From a bacterium (GTDB lineage: Bacteria; Armatimonadota; Abditibacteriia; Abditibacteriales; Abditibacteriaceae): a DNA stretch of 64,000 nucleotides. Positions within the stretch are counted from its first letter, which is position 1, and the number at the start of each line of letters is the position of its first letter. The position numbers and the translations under genes are program-made. This document shows positions 35,790-43,720 of the stretch, one piece after another. Where the stretch lies: positions 62,001 to 126,000 of the forward strand of contig SDZD01000006.1 of assembly GCA_004172935.1 (NCBI GenBank), written 5' to 3'. The notes beneath the pieces are model-generated. The model did not search any database. It saw only the letters and a program-made list of their open reading frames with translations, and was not told the origin of the DNA.

Positions 35790-36306
35790 CCTTCTGGCGA
35801 TGCGAACGCTCTAGCAACGACAGCAGCGCTTCGGCATTGCCGCGCGCGTCGTCTACTGGGTTGTGCGTGTGGCGTGTTTGCCGCAACGATTTCCACTTCG
35901 AAGCCATGAACCAGTCGTTCTCAAGCCCCGCCGCAAAATCGCCGATACGCCGCGCCGAAAACCCGAACGGGTTACGCCCAATATATTCGTGGAAATAAAA
36001 GTTGATCCACTGCCAATCAAAGGCGGGGTTATCCGACACGAACACAAGTTGCCCGCCTTTGAGCGTGCCTAACCAGTCGGCAAATTCGCGCATCGTCTGT
36101 GCCGGGTCGGGAAAAACTTCGTGTTCCTCGCGCGAAATTCCCGAAACCGCCAACGCCTGGGCGTCCCATTTCTCCGAAATAGGAGCGCACCGACCATAAA
36201 AAGTGCGGTCAAGCGCACTCTCAACCACGACAGCACCAAAACAAACCAGCGAATAGCGCACGGGCATTGGCCCATCGGCCTCGCAATCAACAATAATGAG
36301 GGGCAT
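35782..36306 (-). CDS. DEDDh 3'-5' exonuclease-like protein
   Basis: A 174-residue RNase H-fold nuclease. Motif I is IIVDCEADG (Asp7, Glu9), motif II lies in FVSDNPAFDWQW, and motif III is HTHNPVDDARGNAEAL with the His and Asp expected for DEDDh enzymes. It is a stand-alone domain, like proteins related to RNase T and the DnaQ proofreading subunit. Whether it acts on DNA or RNA is open. AAGGAA precedes the ATG. The gene tail overlaps the hydrolase gene by 8 bp. Confidence 0.85.
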   Translation of the reverse strand: MPLIIVDCEADGPMPVRYSLVCFGAVVVESALDRTFYGRCAPISEKWDAQALAVSGISREEHEVFPDPAQTMREFADWLGTLKGGQLVFVSDNPAFDWQWINFYFHEYIGRNPFGFSARRIGDFAAGLENDWFMASKWKSLRQTRHTHNPVDDARGNAEALLSLLERSHRQKAK

Positions 36307-36414
36307 TTGATTGTTCCTTTTTTAATTTGAGACGAAGTATTGGCATTTCTCGTTTCCGCAACGAAGTCGTGATCAATGCCTCATAATCAAGGAAATCCAA
36401 GGCTGACTTTTTCA

Positions 36415-37041
36415 ATGAAAACTAAATTCCGCTCTTTTCACCCCCGAACGCTCAACGTGGTGGCAGCAATGCTGTGCGCGACTAGCGCCGCATTCGTTCC
36501 AGCCTATGCGCAAGAAGCCGATGCCCCCGCTCCACAAACCAAAGCACCTCAGCCCCCCAAAGTGGGCGAAATCGCGCCCGATTTTGAGCTGAAAGCCATC
36601 GACGGTACCAAAGTCAAACTCTCCGAACAAACCACCAAAGGCCCAGTCGTTCTCATCGAGTTGCGCGGATTTCCAGGCTACCAATGCCCCATCTGCACTG
36701 CTCAGGTCGGCCAACTCATCAACAAGGCGCAGGAGTTCAGCAAGGCCAAAGCCCAGGTTATTCTGGTCTACCCCGGCCCCGCCGAAGGTCTAAAAGACCG
36801 CGCCGGCGAATTTGTGCGTGGCAAAGACATGCCAGCTAACTTCTACCTGCTCCTCGATCCCGACTTTGCCGTCACCAACAAATACGGCCTCCGTTGGGAT
36901 GCCCAAAACGAGACATCCTACCCCTCGACATTCGTGCTCGATAATACCCGCAAAGTTCTCTTCGCCAAAGTCAGCCACTCCCACGGTGACCGCGCCTCCA
37001 CCGAAGAGATCCTGGCTGCCCTCCCCAGAGAAGCCGCCTAA
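36415..37041 (+). CDS. Exported AhpC/TSA-type peroxiredoxin
   Basis: A 208-residue thioredoxin-fold protein. The Sec signal peptide (~1-32) ends AYAQE. The fold starts at GEIAPDFELKAIDG. The peroxidatic segment is GFPGYQCPICTAQ with Cys91 and Cys94; the CPIC pattern resembles a thioredoxin-like redox pair and some atypical 2-Cys enzymes. It probably reduces peroxides or thiols outside the cytoplasmic membrane. It ends exactly 1 bp from the convergent gene stop. ATG 36415 is preferred because it starts the signal peptide. Confidence 0.85.
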   Translation: MKTKFRSFHPRTLNVVAAMLCATSAAFVPAYAQEADAPAPQTKAPQPPKVGEIAPDFELKAIDGTKVKLSEQTTKGPVVLIELRGFPGYQCPICTAQVGQLINKAQEFSKAKAQVILVYPGPAEGLKDRAGEFVRGKDMPANFYLLLDPDFAVTNKYGLRWDAQNETSYPSTFVLDNTRKVLFAKVSHSHGDRASTEEILAALPREAA

Positions 37042-38214
37042 TTACTTCGGCGCCACCAAATAAACCACGCCCGCGTAATCATCTGTGAGCCAGAACGACC
37101 CATCCCCCCGATTCCATACATCGCACGGACGCCCCCAGATATGGCGGTTCTGCAAAAAGCCCGTCAAAAACGGCTCGATTTGCCCCCCTCCAGTCGCCGT
37201 CACCAGCGAGTAGCCGCGCTTCTGGCGAATGAACCCGGAGCCATGCAACGCGAACAGCCACCGATTGCGCAAATTGGAGTCGCTGGTACTCTGGTCGAAC
37301 CAGTCGAAGCCCAGTGCCGAAGAATGGGCCGGGAAGGCGATTGGCGCCACTGGAACCCCTTTCGCCCCTGCAGCACGATGGAATTTGGGGTCAACCCGCA
37401 CCACACCGCGCGACTGGTAGCAGTAAGGCCACCCATAGTCGGCGCCGCTCTGCACCTTATAGAACGTCTCGTTGGGCGCATCATCGCCCAGGTGATCGAC
37501 GCCCTGGTTCGAGGCCCACAACGCCCCGCGCGTCCAGCGCAAGCCAACTGCATTGCGTAGACCCTTCACATAGATTTGCTGGTCGCTCCCATCGGCGTTC
37601 ATCGTCACAATCGCGGCGCGTACCGCCTCTTTCTCGATGACAGCGTTGCCGCTCGACCCCACCGCCACGAAAACTCGACCCGTTTCGGGAACAACCACCA
37701 CTGTTCGCGTCAGGTGCCAGCCGCCGTATTTATAGCTCAGTCCATACGCCGGAAATTTCGTCAAAACCTGCGCGCTCCCCGAAGGTTTCACATCGCCGCT
37801 CTTAAACGGGTAGCGCACCAATTTGTCTGTCAGCGCCACATAAATCCACGACTTCCCGCTTTTAGCATCGTGCCAGAACGCCACCGAGTTCGGATTGCGT
37901 AGCCCGGTCAGGTAGTCGGTCACTTTCGCGAATCGGTGCGATTTGGCATCGTAGCCGTCCAAAATCGTCACTTTCCCCTTCGAGTTGTCCGTTTTATCGT
38001 ACATCTGCGTCAGGAATAGTCGTCCATCGGGAGCCAGCGCAAAAAAGCGCGGACGCTTCAACCCCTGCACAACGGGAGTAATGGAGTAGCGCGCGGGCAA
38101 ACGCAGCGAAAAGCGCGCCCCACTTTGCAGTCGAACGGGGTGTGGCGTAAGCGTGGGGGCGGCCACAACAGGGGCACTGGCGAGGCCCAACAAGGCAATC
38201 AATGCGGTTTTCAT
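37042..38214 (-). CDS. Secreted sugar/sorbosone dehydrogenase-like beta-propeller
   Basis: A 390-residue exported protein of the soluble glucose/L-sorbosone dehydrogenase superfamily. The signal peptide is MKTALIALLGLASAPVVAA. Propeller landmarks are GLKRPRFFALAPDGRLFLTQ, GLRNPNSVAFW, VPETGRVFVAVGSSGN, KGLRNAVGLRW, GADYGWPYCYQ and the final FWLTDDYAGVVYLV. PQQ dependence is possible but cannot be shown from sequence. It may oxidise aldoses released by the polysaccharide-degrading enzymes. Confidence 0.85.
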   Translation of the reverse strand: MKTALIALLGLASAPVVAAPTLTPHPVRLQSGARFSLRLPARYSITPVVQGLKRPRFFALAPDGRLFLTQMYDKTDNSKGKVTILDGYDAKSHRFAKVTDYLTGLRNPNSVAFWHDAKSGKSWIYVALTDKLVRYPFKSGDVKPSGSAQVLTKFPAYGLSYKYGGWHLTRTVVVVPETGRVFVAVGSSGNAVIEKEAVRAAIVTMNADGSDQQIYVKGLRNAVGLRWTRGALWASNQGVDHLGDDAPNETFYKVQSGADYGWPYCYQSRGVVRVDPKFHRAAGAKGVPVAPIAFPAHSSALGFDWFDQSTSDSNLRNRWLFALHGSGFIRQKRGYSLVTATGGGQIEPFLTGFLQNRHIWGRPCDVWNRGDGSFWLTDDYAGVVYLVAPK

Positions 38215-38271
38215 GGTAGAGCAGGGATGCACAACGAAATCTGACTTAATACGTGCCTCAGATGTTCTCCA

Positions 38272-39237
38272 TTAAGCGACGGGCGAAATCTTCGGTTTTT
38301 TGCGCCGCGTCACTCTGGCGGTGGGCACTTCAGAAAGGTCAACGTGCTGACAGTTGGGACAGAAGTAGATCAGCCTCGCCTTGTCATTCTCCTCATCGCC
38401 ATCGGGAGTTTTATACACAGTCTGGAACTTCTGTTTTATCTTGCCACCGCAGCGCAAACACGGCAAATTGGTGCGCCGAAACACCGCATGACGCGCCGCC
38501 CATTCTGGTCTATCCACGTTGTAATGCAGCGCCTCATCGTGCAACAGCCGCTCGCGTTGCTCTGGCGAAACCGTAACCCCTGGTTGCTCCAACGAGCGAC
38601 GAGCCAGCAGTGGAATATTGGCGTTCAAGCACGCGATCTCACCCCTTGAAAGCTCGGCTACATGAGTCCACGGATTGATCTGACATGTCCACAGCACGTC
38701 GGCGCGAAAATAGTTGCCGATGCCCGCGCATATCCTCTGATCGAGCAACACGGCCCCTATTTCCCGTTCCAGATTCTCTGGCAACTTCAGGCGTCGCTCG
38801 AATTCATTCGAGTCAAATTCGCCATCATAAGGCAAAATGTCGGGGCCTAGTGTGCGCAGATTTTCGACCTGTTCATAAGGATTGCCCTCGAATATCTCGA
38901 AGATGGGAGCCGAAAACAGCACCGCACACGAGCGCGGCGAAACAATGCGTGCCCGTTCGCGCCGATCTACTTCGGGGTTTTCGTTTGCCCCATAAACGAA
39001 CCAGCGCCCCCACATCATCAGGTGCGAATGAAAGCCCACCTCGCCCTCTAGAGTGCCATACAGGTGTTTGCCATGCGAACGAATGCTTTCGATGCGACGG
39101 CCTATAAGCTCGTCGCCATGTGCCAGCAAATAGGCTTTGGCATCCTTGGTTCGCGCCGAAAGTGCAACGAGCGGCTCCCCTTCAAGAGCGTCTTGCAATT
39201 GCAGGGCATAACGGCGAACTTCTGGACCTTCGGGCAT
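38272..39237 (-). CDS. Fpg/Nei-family DNA glycosylase
   Basis: A 321-residue base-excision repair enzyme. The N-terminus MPEGPEVRRY supplies the catalytic Pro2 and Glu3. The H2TH region reads LLDQRICAGIGNYFRADVLW. A zinc finger CLRCGG..CPNC lies near 265-300 and is followed by a basic tail (RVTRRKKPKISP) that may be disordered. MPEGPE and the spacing favour the Nei (endonuclease VIII) branch over MutM, so oxidised pyrimidines are the likely substrates. The branch is not certain. Confidence 0.9.
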   Translation of the reverse strand: MPEGPEVRRYALQLQDALEGEPLVALSARTKDAKAYLLAHGDELIGRRIESIRSHGKHLYGTLEGEVGFHSHLMMWGRWFVYGANENPEVDRRERARIVSPRSCAVLFSAPIFEIFEGNPYEQVENLRTLGPDILPYDGEFDSNEFERRLKLPENLEREIGAVLLDQRICAGIGNYFRADVLWTCQINPWTHVAELSRGEIACLNANIPLLARRSLEQPGVTVSPEQRERLLHDEALHYNVDRPEWAARHAVFRRTNLPCLRCGGKIKQKFQTVYKTPDGDEENDKARLIYFCPNCQHVDLSEVPTARVTRRKKPKISPVA

Positions 39238-39292
39238 ACATTGGCAGAATGCGTCTTTTGTGCCGTCATAAGAGTCGAAGTTTTCGGCGGGT

Positions 39293-39298
39293 TATGCT
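39293..39298 (+). promoter_or_regulatory. TATGCT box 6 nt before acpH ATG
   Basis: TATGCT precedes the ATG at 39305 by 6 nt, with no Shine-Dalgarno. It is one of several -10-like boxes placed for leaderless transcripts. Confidence 0.35.
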
Positions 39299-39304
39299 TG
39301 AATT

Positions 39305-39871
39305 ATGAATTTCCTCGCACACGCGCTTTTATCTGGTCAGGATGGCGATGTTCTGCTGGGAAATCTGATGGCCGATTTTCTTGGGCCGGGAATCGACTCT
39401 CCCGATGACTTGCGGGTGCAAAGCGGCATCGAACGCCACTACAAAATCGACCACTTTATGGACTCCCACCCGCTCGTAGCCCAAAGCCGCGCGCGCCTGT
39501 TTCCTTTTTACCGCCACTATTCGGCGGTTTTGGTCGATGTTCTCTACGACCACCTGTTGGCAATCAACTGGGAGCGTTTCTGCGACCGCTCACTTCAGGA
39601 TTTCGCCTTTTGGGTCTATGCCGAGCTGGGCGCGCGCCAACACCTCATGCCAGCGCGCATGAAGCCCATCGTTCCCTCCATGCAGGCCGACAACTGGCTG
39701 GTTTCCTACGCCGAGTCGTGGGGCGTGCGTTACGCCCTCGACCGTGTCCACTACCGTTCGCGCCGCGCGCCCACAGGCGAACAGGCGTGGGAGACCTTCG
39801 CTCCCCAGAAAGCCCTCTACGAAGCCGAATTTCTGGAGTTCTTCCCTCTCATCATGAAAATATGCGAGTGA
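39305..39871 (+). CDS. acpH: Acyl carrier protein phosphodiesterase
   Basis: A 188-residue AcpH-family HD-like hydrolase, which removes 4'-phosphopantetheine from holo-ACP. The family start MNFLAHALLSG and LLGNLMADFL, GIERHYKIDHFMDSHP (His/Asp pairs for metal), VDVLYDHLLAINW and a C-terminal helical tail are all visible. Length agrees with the family. It is divergent from the DNA glycosylase. Confidence 0.9.
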   Translation: MNFLAHALLSGQDGDVLLGNLMADFLGPGIDSPDDLRVQSGIERHYKIDHFMDSHPLVAQSRARLFPFYRHYSAVLVDVLYDHLLAINWERFCDRSLQDFAFWVYAELGARQHLMPARMKPIVPSMQADNWLVSYAESWGVRYALDRVHYRSRRAPTGEQAWETFAPQKALYEAEFLEFFPLIMKICE

Positions 39872-39876
39872 CCCTT

Positions 39877-39921
39877 AAACACAGAGGGCACGGTGGCTTA
39901 GCCACCGTGCCCTCTGTGTTT
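39877..39921. terminator. Bidirectional terminator between acpH and mqnC
   Basis: A near-perfect 20-bp stem with CACAGAGGGCACGGTGGC as its core (39877-39898 with 39900-39921), preceded by AAA and followed by TTTG, so each strand ends its stem with Ts. It lies 6 nt after the acpH stop and 12 nt after the mqnC stop on the other strand. Confidence 0.9.
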
Positions 39922-39932
39922 GAAAATTAAGA

Positions 39933-41105
39933 CTAAACCCGGCGATACAGCGTGTCGCGCTTGCACGCGGCGTGTCCGGCTTCGCGAATCAGGCGTTCTA
40001 TCTCGGAGATGGGCATCACGAAATCGGTGCCCGCCGCGCTCACCACGTTCTCTTCCATCATCGTCGAGCCGAAGTCGTCCAGTCCGAATCCCAGCGCGAT
40101 TTGCGCGATTTTCGGTCCCTGTGTGACCCAACTCGCTTGGTGATGTGGGATGTTATCCAGCATCAGGCGTCCCACCGCGACTGTACGCAGATAATCGTAG
40201 CCAGTCGCTTTGCGCCAATCGGGGTTTTGAGCGTGTATTTCTGCGCCTAGAGGTGTGCCATCCGGTTGGAAGTTCCACGCGATAAACGCCGTGAAGCCTC
40301 CCGTCGTGTTCGCGAGGCTTTCGTCCTGTGCTTCGCGGGTCACAAGCATATGTTCAAGGCGCTCGTCATATGTCTCAACGGTGCCATACATCATCGTCAC
40401 CGTCGAAAAACCGCCCAACTTATGCCACAATTTCATGGTGTCCATCCACTGAGTCGTGGTGTCTTTGTAGGGCGCAATCACCTTGCGAACGCGGTCCACC
40501 AACATCTCGGCACCCGCACCGGGGATGGTGCGCAAGCCCGCGTTGCGTAGCCGAATCAGCGTGTCCTCCAGAGACAATCGCGATATTTTCGCGATATAAA
40601 GGATTTCCGCCACGCTCAGGCCGTGAATCCATACTTGCGGGAATTTTTCGCCAATCGAAGAAAACAGGTCTTCGTAATAGTCGATTTTGAGCTTGGGGTT
40701 CAGTCCGCCTTGCAGCAAAATCTCGATGCCGCCCAAATCGACCATCTCCTGAATTTTTTGGAAAATGGTTTCTTTGGGCAGCGTATAGCCCTTTTTCGAG
40801 GCGGGGGTATCGTAGAAGACGCAGAACTTGCAGCCGACCCAACATACATTGGTGTAGTTGATGTTGCGCCCCGCGATGTAAGTCACGTCCTGCGAGGGGA
40901 CAGCGCGTTGGCGCGCAAAATCGGCCAGCATACCCAGTTCGGTCAGGTTGGGGTGAGCGAACAGCCGCTGGCCATCCTCGAACGAGAGGCGTTCTCCGGC
41001 GAACACCTTCGCGGCGATGTCATCTATGTTCGATTTCTCCCAGTCTTCACTGGGGGAGATTGCGGAGTTGCGTTCGAGAAGCGTTTCCATGATCTTTTTT
41101 GCCAC
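39933..41105 (-). CDS. mqnC: Cyclic dehypoxanthine futalosine synthase
   Basis: A 390-residue radical SAM enzyme of the futalosine menaquinone pathway; it cyclises dehypoxanthine futalosine. The [4Fe-4S] motif is C88-x3-C92-x2-C95 (NVCWVGCKFCVFYD). The MqnC-type IEILLQGGLNPKLKIDYYEDLF, HGLSVAEI, IPGAGAEMLVDRVR and TGGFTAFIAWNFQPDGTPLG separate it from MqnE. The first 15-20 codons overlap the preceding Cys-rich gene by up to 59 bp, which suggests coupled translation. ATG 41090 is an alternative start. Confidence 0.93.
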   Translation of the reverse strand: MAKKIMETLLERNSAISPSEDWEKSNIDDIAAKVFAGERLSFEDGQRLFAHPNLTELGMLADFARQRAVPSQDVTYIAGRNINYTNVCWVGCKFCVFYDTPASKKGYTLPKETIFQKIQEMVDLGGIEILLQGGLNPKLKIDYYEDLFSSIGEKFPQVWIHGLSVAEILYIAKISRLSLEDTLIRLRNAGLRTIPGAGAEMLVDRVRKVIAPYKDTTTQWMDTMKLWHKLGGFSTVTMMYGTVETYDERLEHMLVTREAQDESLANTTGGFTAFIAWNFQPDGTPLGAEIHAQNPDWRKATGYDYLRTVAVGRLMLDNIPHHQASWVTQGPKIAQIALGFGLDDFGSTMMEENVVSAAGTDFVMPISEIERLIREAGHAACKRDTLYRRV

Positions 41106-41562
41106 CGTGCGCGGGTTTCGGAACGGGAGTCGGCTTCGGCGTTGGCCTGGGGCCTACTATTCCCATCTCCGGCTCGTTGGGGCCAGGATTGTCCGCTGCT
41201 ACTGCGATACCATTCGAGTTTGAGGCAAATGCACCCCGAAAGCCGACAAATGCCGCCACGAACCCCAGTGCTGCCGCGAAAACGCGAGCAATGGAGGCAC
41301 GTTTGGGAATAGTCTGCCCGACGGGACAATCGCCTGTGATGATGGTGCCATCAGCGCGGCGGTACAAACGCACGCACATATGACCTTTCTTTTCCTGAAT
41401 CAGACGCATGGCTTCGTCGCGCGTCATTGCGGAAAGGTTATAAACGTTCTTCTCGCAGGACTGGCAAAAGCGCGCCTGCTCATCGCCCGTCATGGCGTTC
41501 CAGTTAGCCCGGCAAGGCTGCGCGATTTCGAGAGATTCCAGTGAAATAAAGGTGGACTGCAT
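41047..41562 (-). CDS. Cys-rich domain membrane protein A
   Basis: A 171-residue protein whose N-terminal domain (~1-82) has PCRANWNAM, RFCQSCEKNVYNLSAMTRDEA, and MCVRLYRRADGTIITGDCPVG, with Cys17, 33, 36, 63 and 79. This is related to Cys-rich N-domains seen in Bacteroidetes and other phyla proteins (PC..NW..M...gRfC..C.k.V), of unknown function. One membrane helix (~91-112) and a Pro/Lys tail follow. It may bind metal or act as a redox sensor. Its end overlaps mqnC. It is a tandem paralogue of the next gene. Confidence 0.75.
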   Translation of the reverse strand: MQSTFISLESLEIAQPCRANWNAMTGDEQARFCQSCEKNVYNLSAMTRDEAMRLIQEKKGHMCVRLYRRADGTIITGDCPVGQTIPKRASIARVFAAALGFVAAFVGFRGAFASNSNGIAVAADNPGPNEPEMGIVGPRPTPKPTPVPKPAHGGKKDHGNASRTQLRNLPQ

Positions 41563-41624
41563 GGCCCCTTGACCAGTGCATACCTCAGGATGTTCCCAAA
41601 ATGTGAAACAAAATTTGTCCCTAT

Positions 41625-42320
41625 TTATGTCGTAAAATTCGGCTCTGGCAATCTGACAACATCATCCGAGTTGGACGAAGGCGGCTGCGTTGCTATGGGA
41701 AATGATGGGGGCGGAGGCGGGGCGCCCATTATGACCGATATAGACGAATCATTGGGATCCGCTATATGTGGTAGTTCCGAAGGTGCATTGGTGATGATCT
41801 CCCCTTCGAACCTGCCAGGGTTTTCCACTCTGGCAGCAGGAGTTGGCTGTGGGATTATCGCTGTGGGTTCTGGTCTTTCGAGTCGCGTCGTTTTAGTCAC
41901 GCCTTTGGCTAACATTGTACTGGTAGCGATTTGCGGAGCCGTTGTGCTGTTTGCATGTCCCAGACGATTAAACCTCAAGACACACGCTGCCAGCATTGCT
42001 GCCCCTAAGCCTCCAACTGCAGCGACGAGTTGACCAATATGGACTCGCTTTCTATGCGTTGCCTGACCCACTGGACAGTCGCTCGTAATTACCGTCCCAT
42101 CGCTGCGGCGATGGAGGCGCAAACATAAATTTCCTTCCTTTGCCTCAATGAGTTGGGTGGCTTGTTCGCGTGTCATGCCATAGAGGCTGTAGACGTTTTT
42201 TCCACAGCCGGGACAGAAGCGAATGCAATCGTTTCCCTGCACCTTTTGCATGGCGCTCCAGTCGGCGCGACATGGGCTGGCTATCTCGATGGATTCGAGA
42301 CTGATGAACGAAGAGGGCAT
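41625..42320 (-). CDS. Cys-rich domain membrane protein B
   Basis: A 231-residue paralogue of the neighbouring protein. Shared elements are SFISLES, the PCRADWSAM block, RFCPGCGKNVYSLYGMTREQA and LCLRLHRRSDGTVITSDCPVG; Cys17, 36, 39, 66 and 82 align and Cys32 is extra. A membrane helix (~95-115) is followed by a long Pro/Thr-rich extracytoplasmic tail with a PPPPP run. The start at 42320 matches its paralogue; an upstream ATG at 42335 is possible. Tandem duplication is likely. Confidence 0.75.
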   Translation of the reverse strand: MPSSFISLESIEIASPCRADWSAMQKVQGNDCIRFCPGCGKNVYSLYGMTREQATQLIEAKEGNLCLRLHRRSDGTVITSDCPVGQATHRKRVHIGQLVAAVGGLGAAMLAACVLRFNRLGHANSTTAPQIATSTMLAKGVTKTTRLERPEPTAIIPQPTPAARVENPGRFEGEIITNAPSELPHIADPNDSSISVIMGAPPPPPSFPIATQPPSSNSDDVVRLPEPNFTT

Positions 42321-42405
42321 GATATTTCGAAACAAAATTAGAGATCATGTTCCGTAAAAACGATAGAAAAATGAAATGGCAACTTCAGAGTAATAAGAGG
42401 GTATC

Positions 42406-43548
42406 ATGAGTTCCGCCGTCGCCGTATCTGCCGTGATTCCTTGCTTGAACGAAGAAGAAACCCTCGCGTTTTGCATTCGCAAGGCTCAAAGCGCTTTTCA
42501 GAAGCTCAATATCAATGGGGAGGTCGTCGTCGCCGATAACGGTTCGACCGACAAAAGCGTTGAAATCGCGCAGGAGCTGGGCGCCCGAGTCGTACACCAA
42601 ACCGAAAAAGGTTACGGCGCGGCTCTCAAAGCTGGCATTGAGGGGGCATACGGTAAAGTCGTTGTCATGGGCGACGCCGACGATTCCTACGATTGGGGTG
42701 CGCTCGGCGACTTCGTGCATAAAATCGAGGAAGGTAACGACCTCGTCATGGGCAACCGTTTTCGCGGTGGCATTGAAGATGGAGCCATGCCCTGGCACCA
42801 TCGCTACATCGGCAACCCGGTTCTCTCGTTTGTAGCCCGCGCCGTGTGCCGTGCTCCTATCGGCGATTTCCACTGCGGAATGCGCGCTTTTACCAAGGAT
42901 GGCTACGAGCAGATGCAACTCCAGACATCGGGCATGGAGTTCGCTTCGGAAATGGTTATCTCCTCGGCACGCAACGGTCTTCGCATCGCCGAAATCCCGA
43001 CCAAACTCTATCAGGACAAGCGTTCCCGCCCGCCACACCTTCGCTCTTTCCGCGATGGATGGCGTCACCTGAAGTTCATTTTGTCCTACGCGCCCGACCA
43101 TTTGTTGCTGGCTCCCGGTTTGTCGCTGTTCTTGCCCGGTTTATTGCTGATGCTTATGCTGGCTGCTGGCCCCATCACTTTGGGTAGCTTCTACATGGGC
43201 GCCCACTTCTTGGCTCTGGGCTGCATGTTGGCCATGCTTGGCTTTAACGTCCTGACACTGTGGTTGCTTGGTAAGCGCGTCGTAATGCGCAAGCACCCTC
43301 GCCTTTCGCAAACCCGCGTCGGACAGTTCGTTTCGCAACTCTCGCTCGAACGCCAACTCATCACAGGTTCGCTTCTCGTTCTGTTGGGTCTGGGAGTTGA
43401 CGGTACTATCCTGGCGAAGTGGTTGGCCCATCCTCTGGCTCCAATGGAATCGACTGTTCACGCTGCTTTCGTTGCTTCTTCCTGCGTTGAGATGGGATTA
43501 ACTTTGGCCTTCTCCGCCTTCATCCTAAACCTCATCTCTAACGAATAA
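42406..43548 (+). CDS. GT2 polyprenyl-phosphate glycosyltransferase
   Basis: A 380-residue family 2 glycosyltransferase of the DPM1/GtrB type. The domain has VIPCLNEEETL, VVVADNGSTDKS, the metal motif D90-A-D92 in VMGDADDSYDW, and GDFHCGMRAFTKDGYEQM. Two membrane-helix pairs follow (~225-290 and ~325-375). It likely loads a sugar from a nucleotide donor onto a polyprenyl phosphate, supplying the GT39-like enzymes downstream. AGAGGG lies 4 nt before the ATG. Confidence 0.92.
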   Translation: MSSAVAVSAVIPCLNEEETLAFCIRKAQSAFQKLNINGEVVVADNGSTDKSVEIAQELGARVVHQTEKGYGAALKAGIEGAYGKVVVMGDADDSYDWGALGDFVHKIEEGNDLVMGNRFRGGIEDGAMPWHHRYIGNPVLSFVARAVCRAPIGDFHCGMRAFTKDGYEQMQLQTSGMEFASEMVISSARNGLRIAEIPTKLYQDKRSRPPHLRSFRDGWRHLKFILSYAPDHLLLAPGLSLFLPGLLLMLMLAAGPITLGSFYMGAHFLALGCMLAMLGFNVLTLWLLGKRVVMRKHPRLSQTRVGQFVSQLSLERQLITGSLLVLLGLGVDGTILAKWLAHPLAPMESTVHAAFVASSCVEMGLTLAFSAFILNLISNE

Positions 43549-43564
43549 TCAAGTTCAAAATTCC

Positions 43565-43596
43565 AAAGCGCCCGCTGATTACTCAGCGGGCGCTTT
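43565..43596 (+). terminator. Intrinsic terminator after GT2 gene
   Basis: AAAGCGCCCGCTGA (43565-43578), TTAC loop, TCAGCGGGCGCTTT (43583-43596): 14-bp perfect stem followed by CGTTTATTTTT. It lies 17 nt after the stop. Confidence 0.9.
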
Positions 43597-43720
43597 CGTT
43601 TATTTTTGGGGTGACCTTCAAAAAACGAAAAATCGTTCATTGATTGCAACTCTGCTTATGCTGTTTAGGTATAAGGCCAAAATTTCGTAAAAGCGATGCG
43701 AATTACCAGGCAAAACAGAC

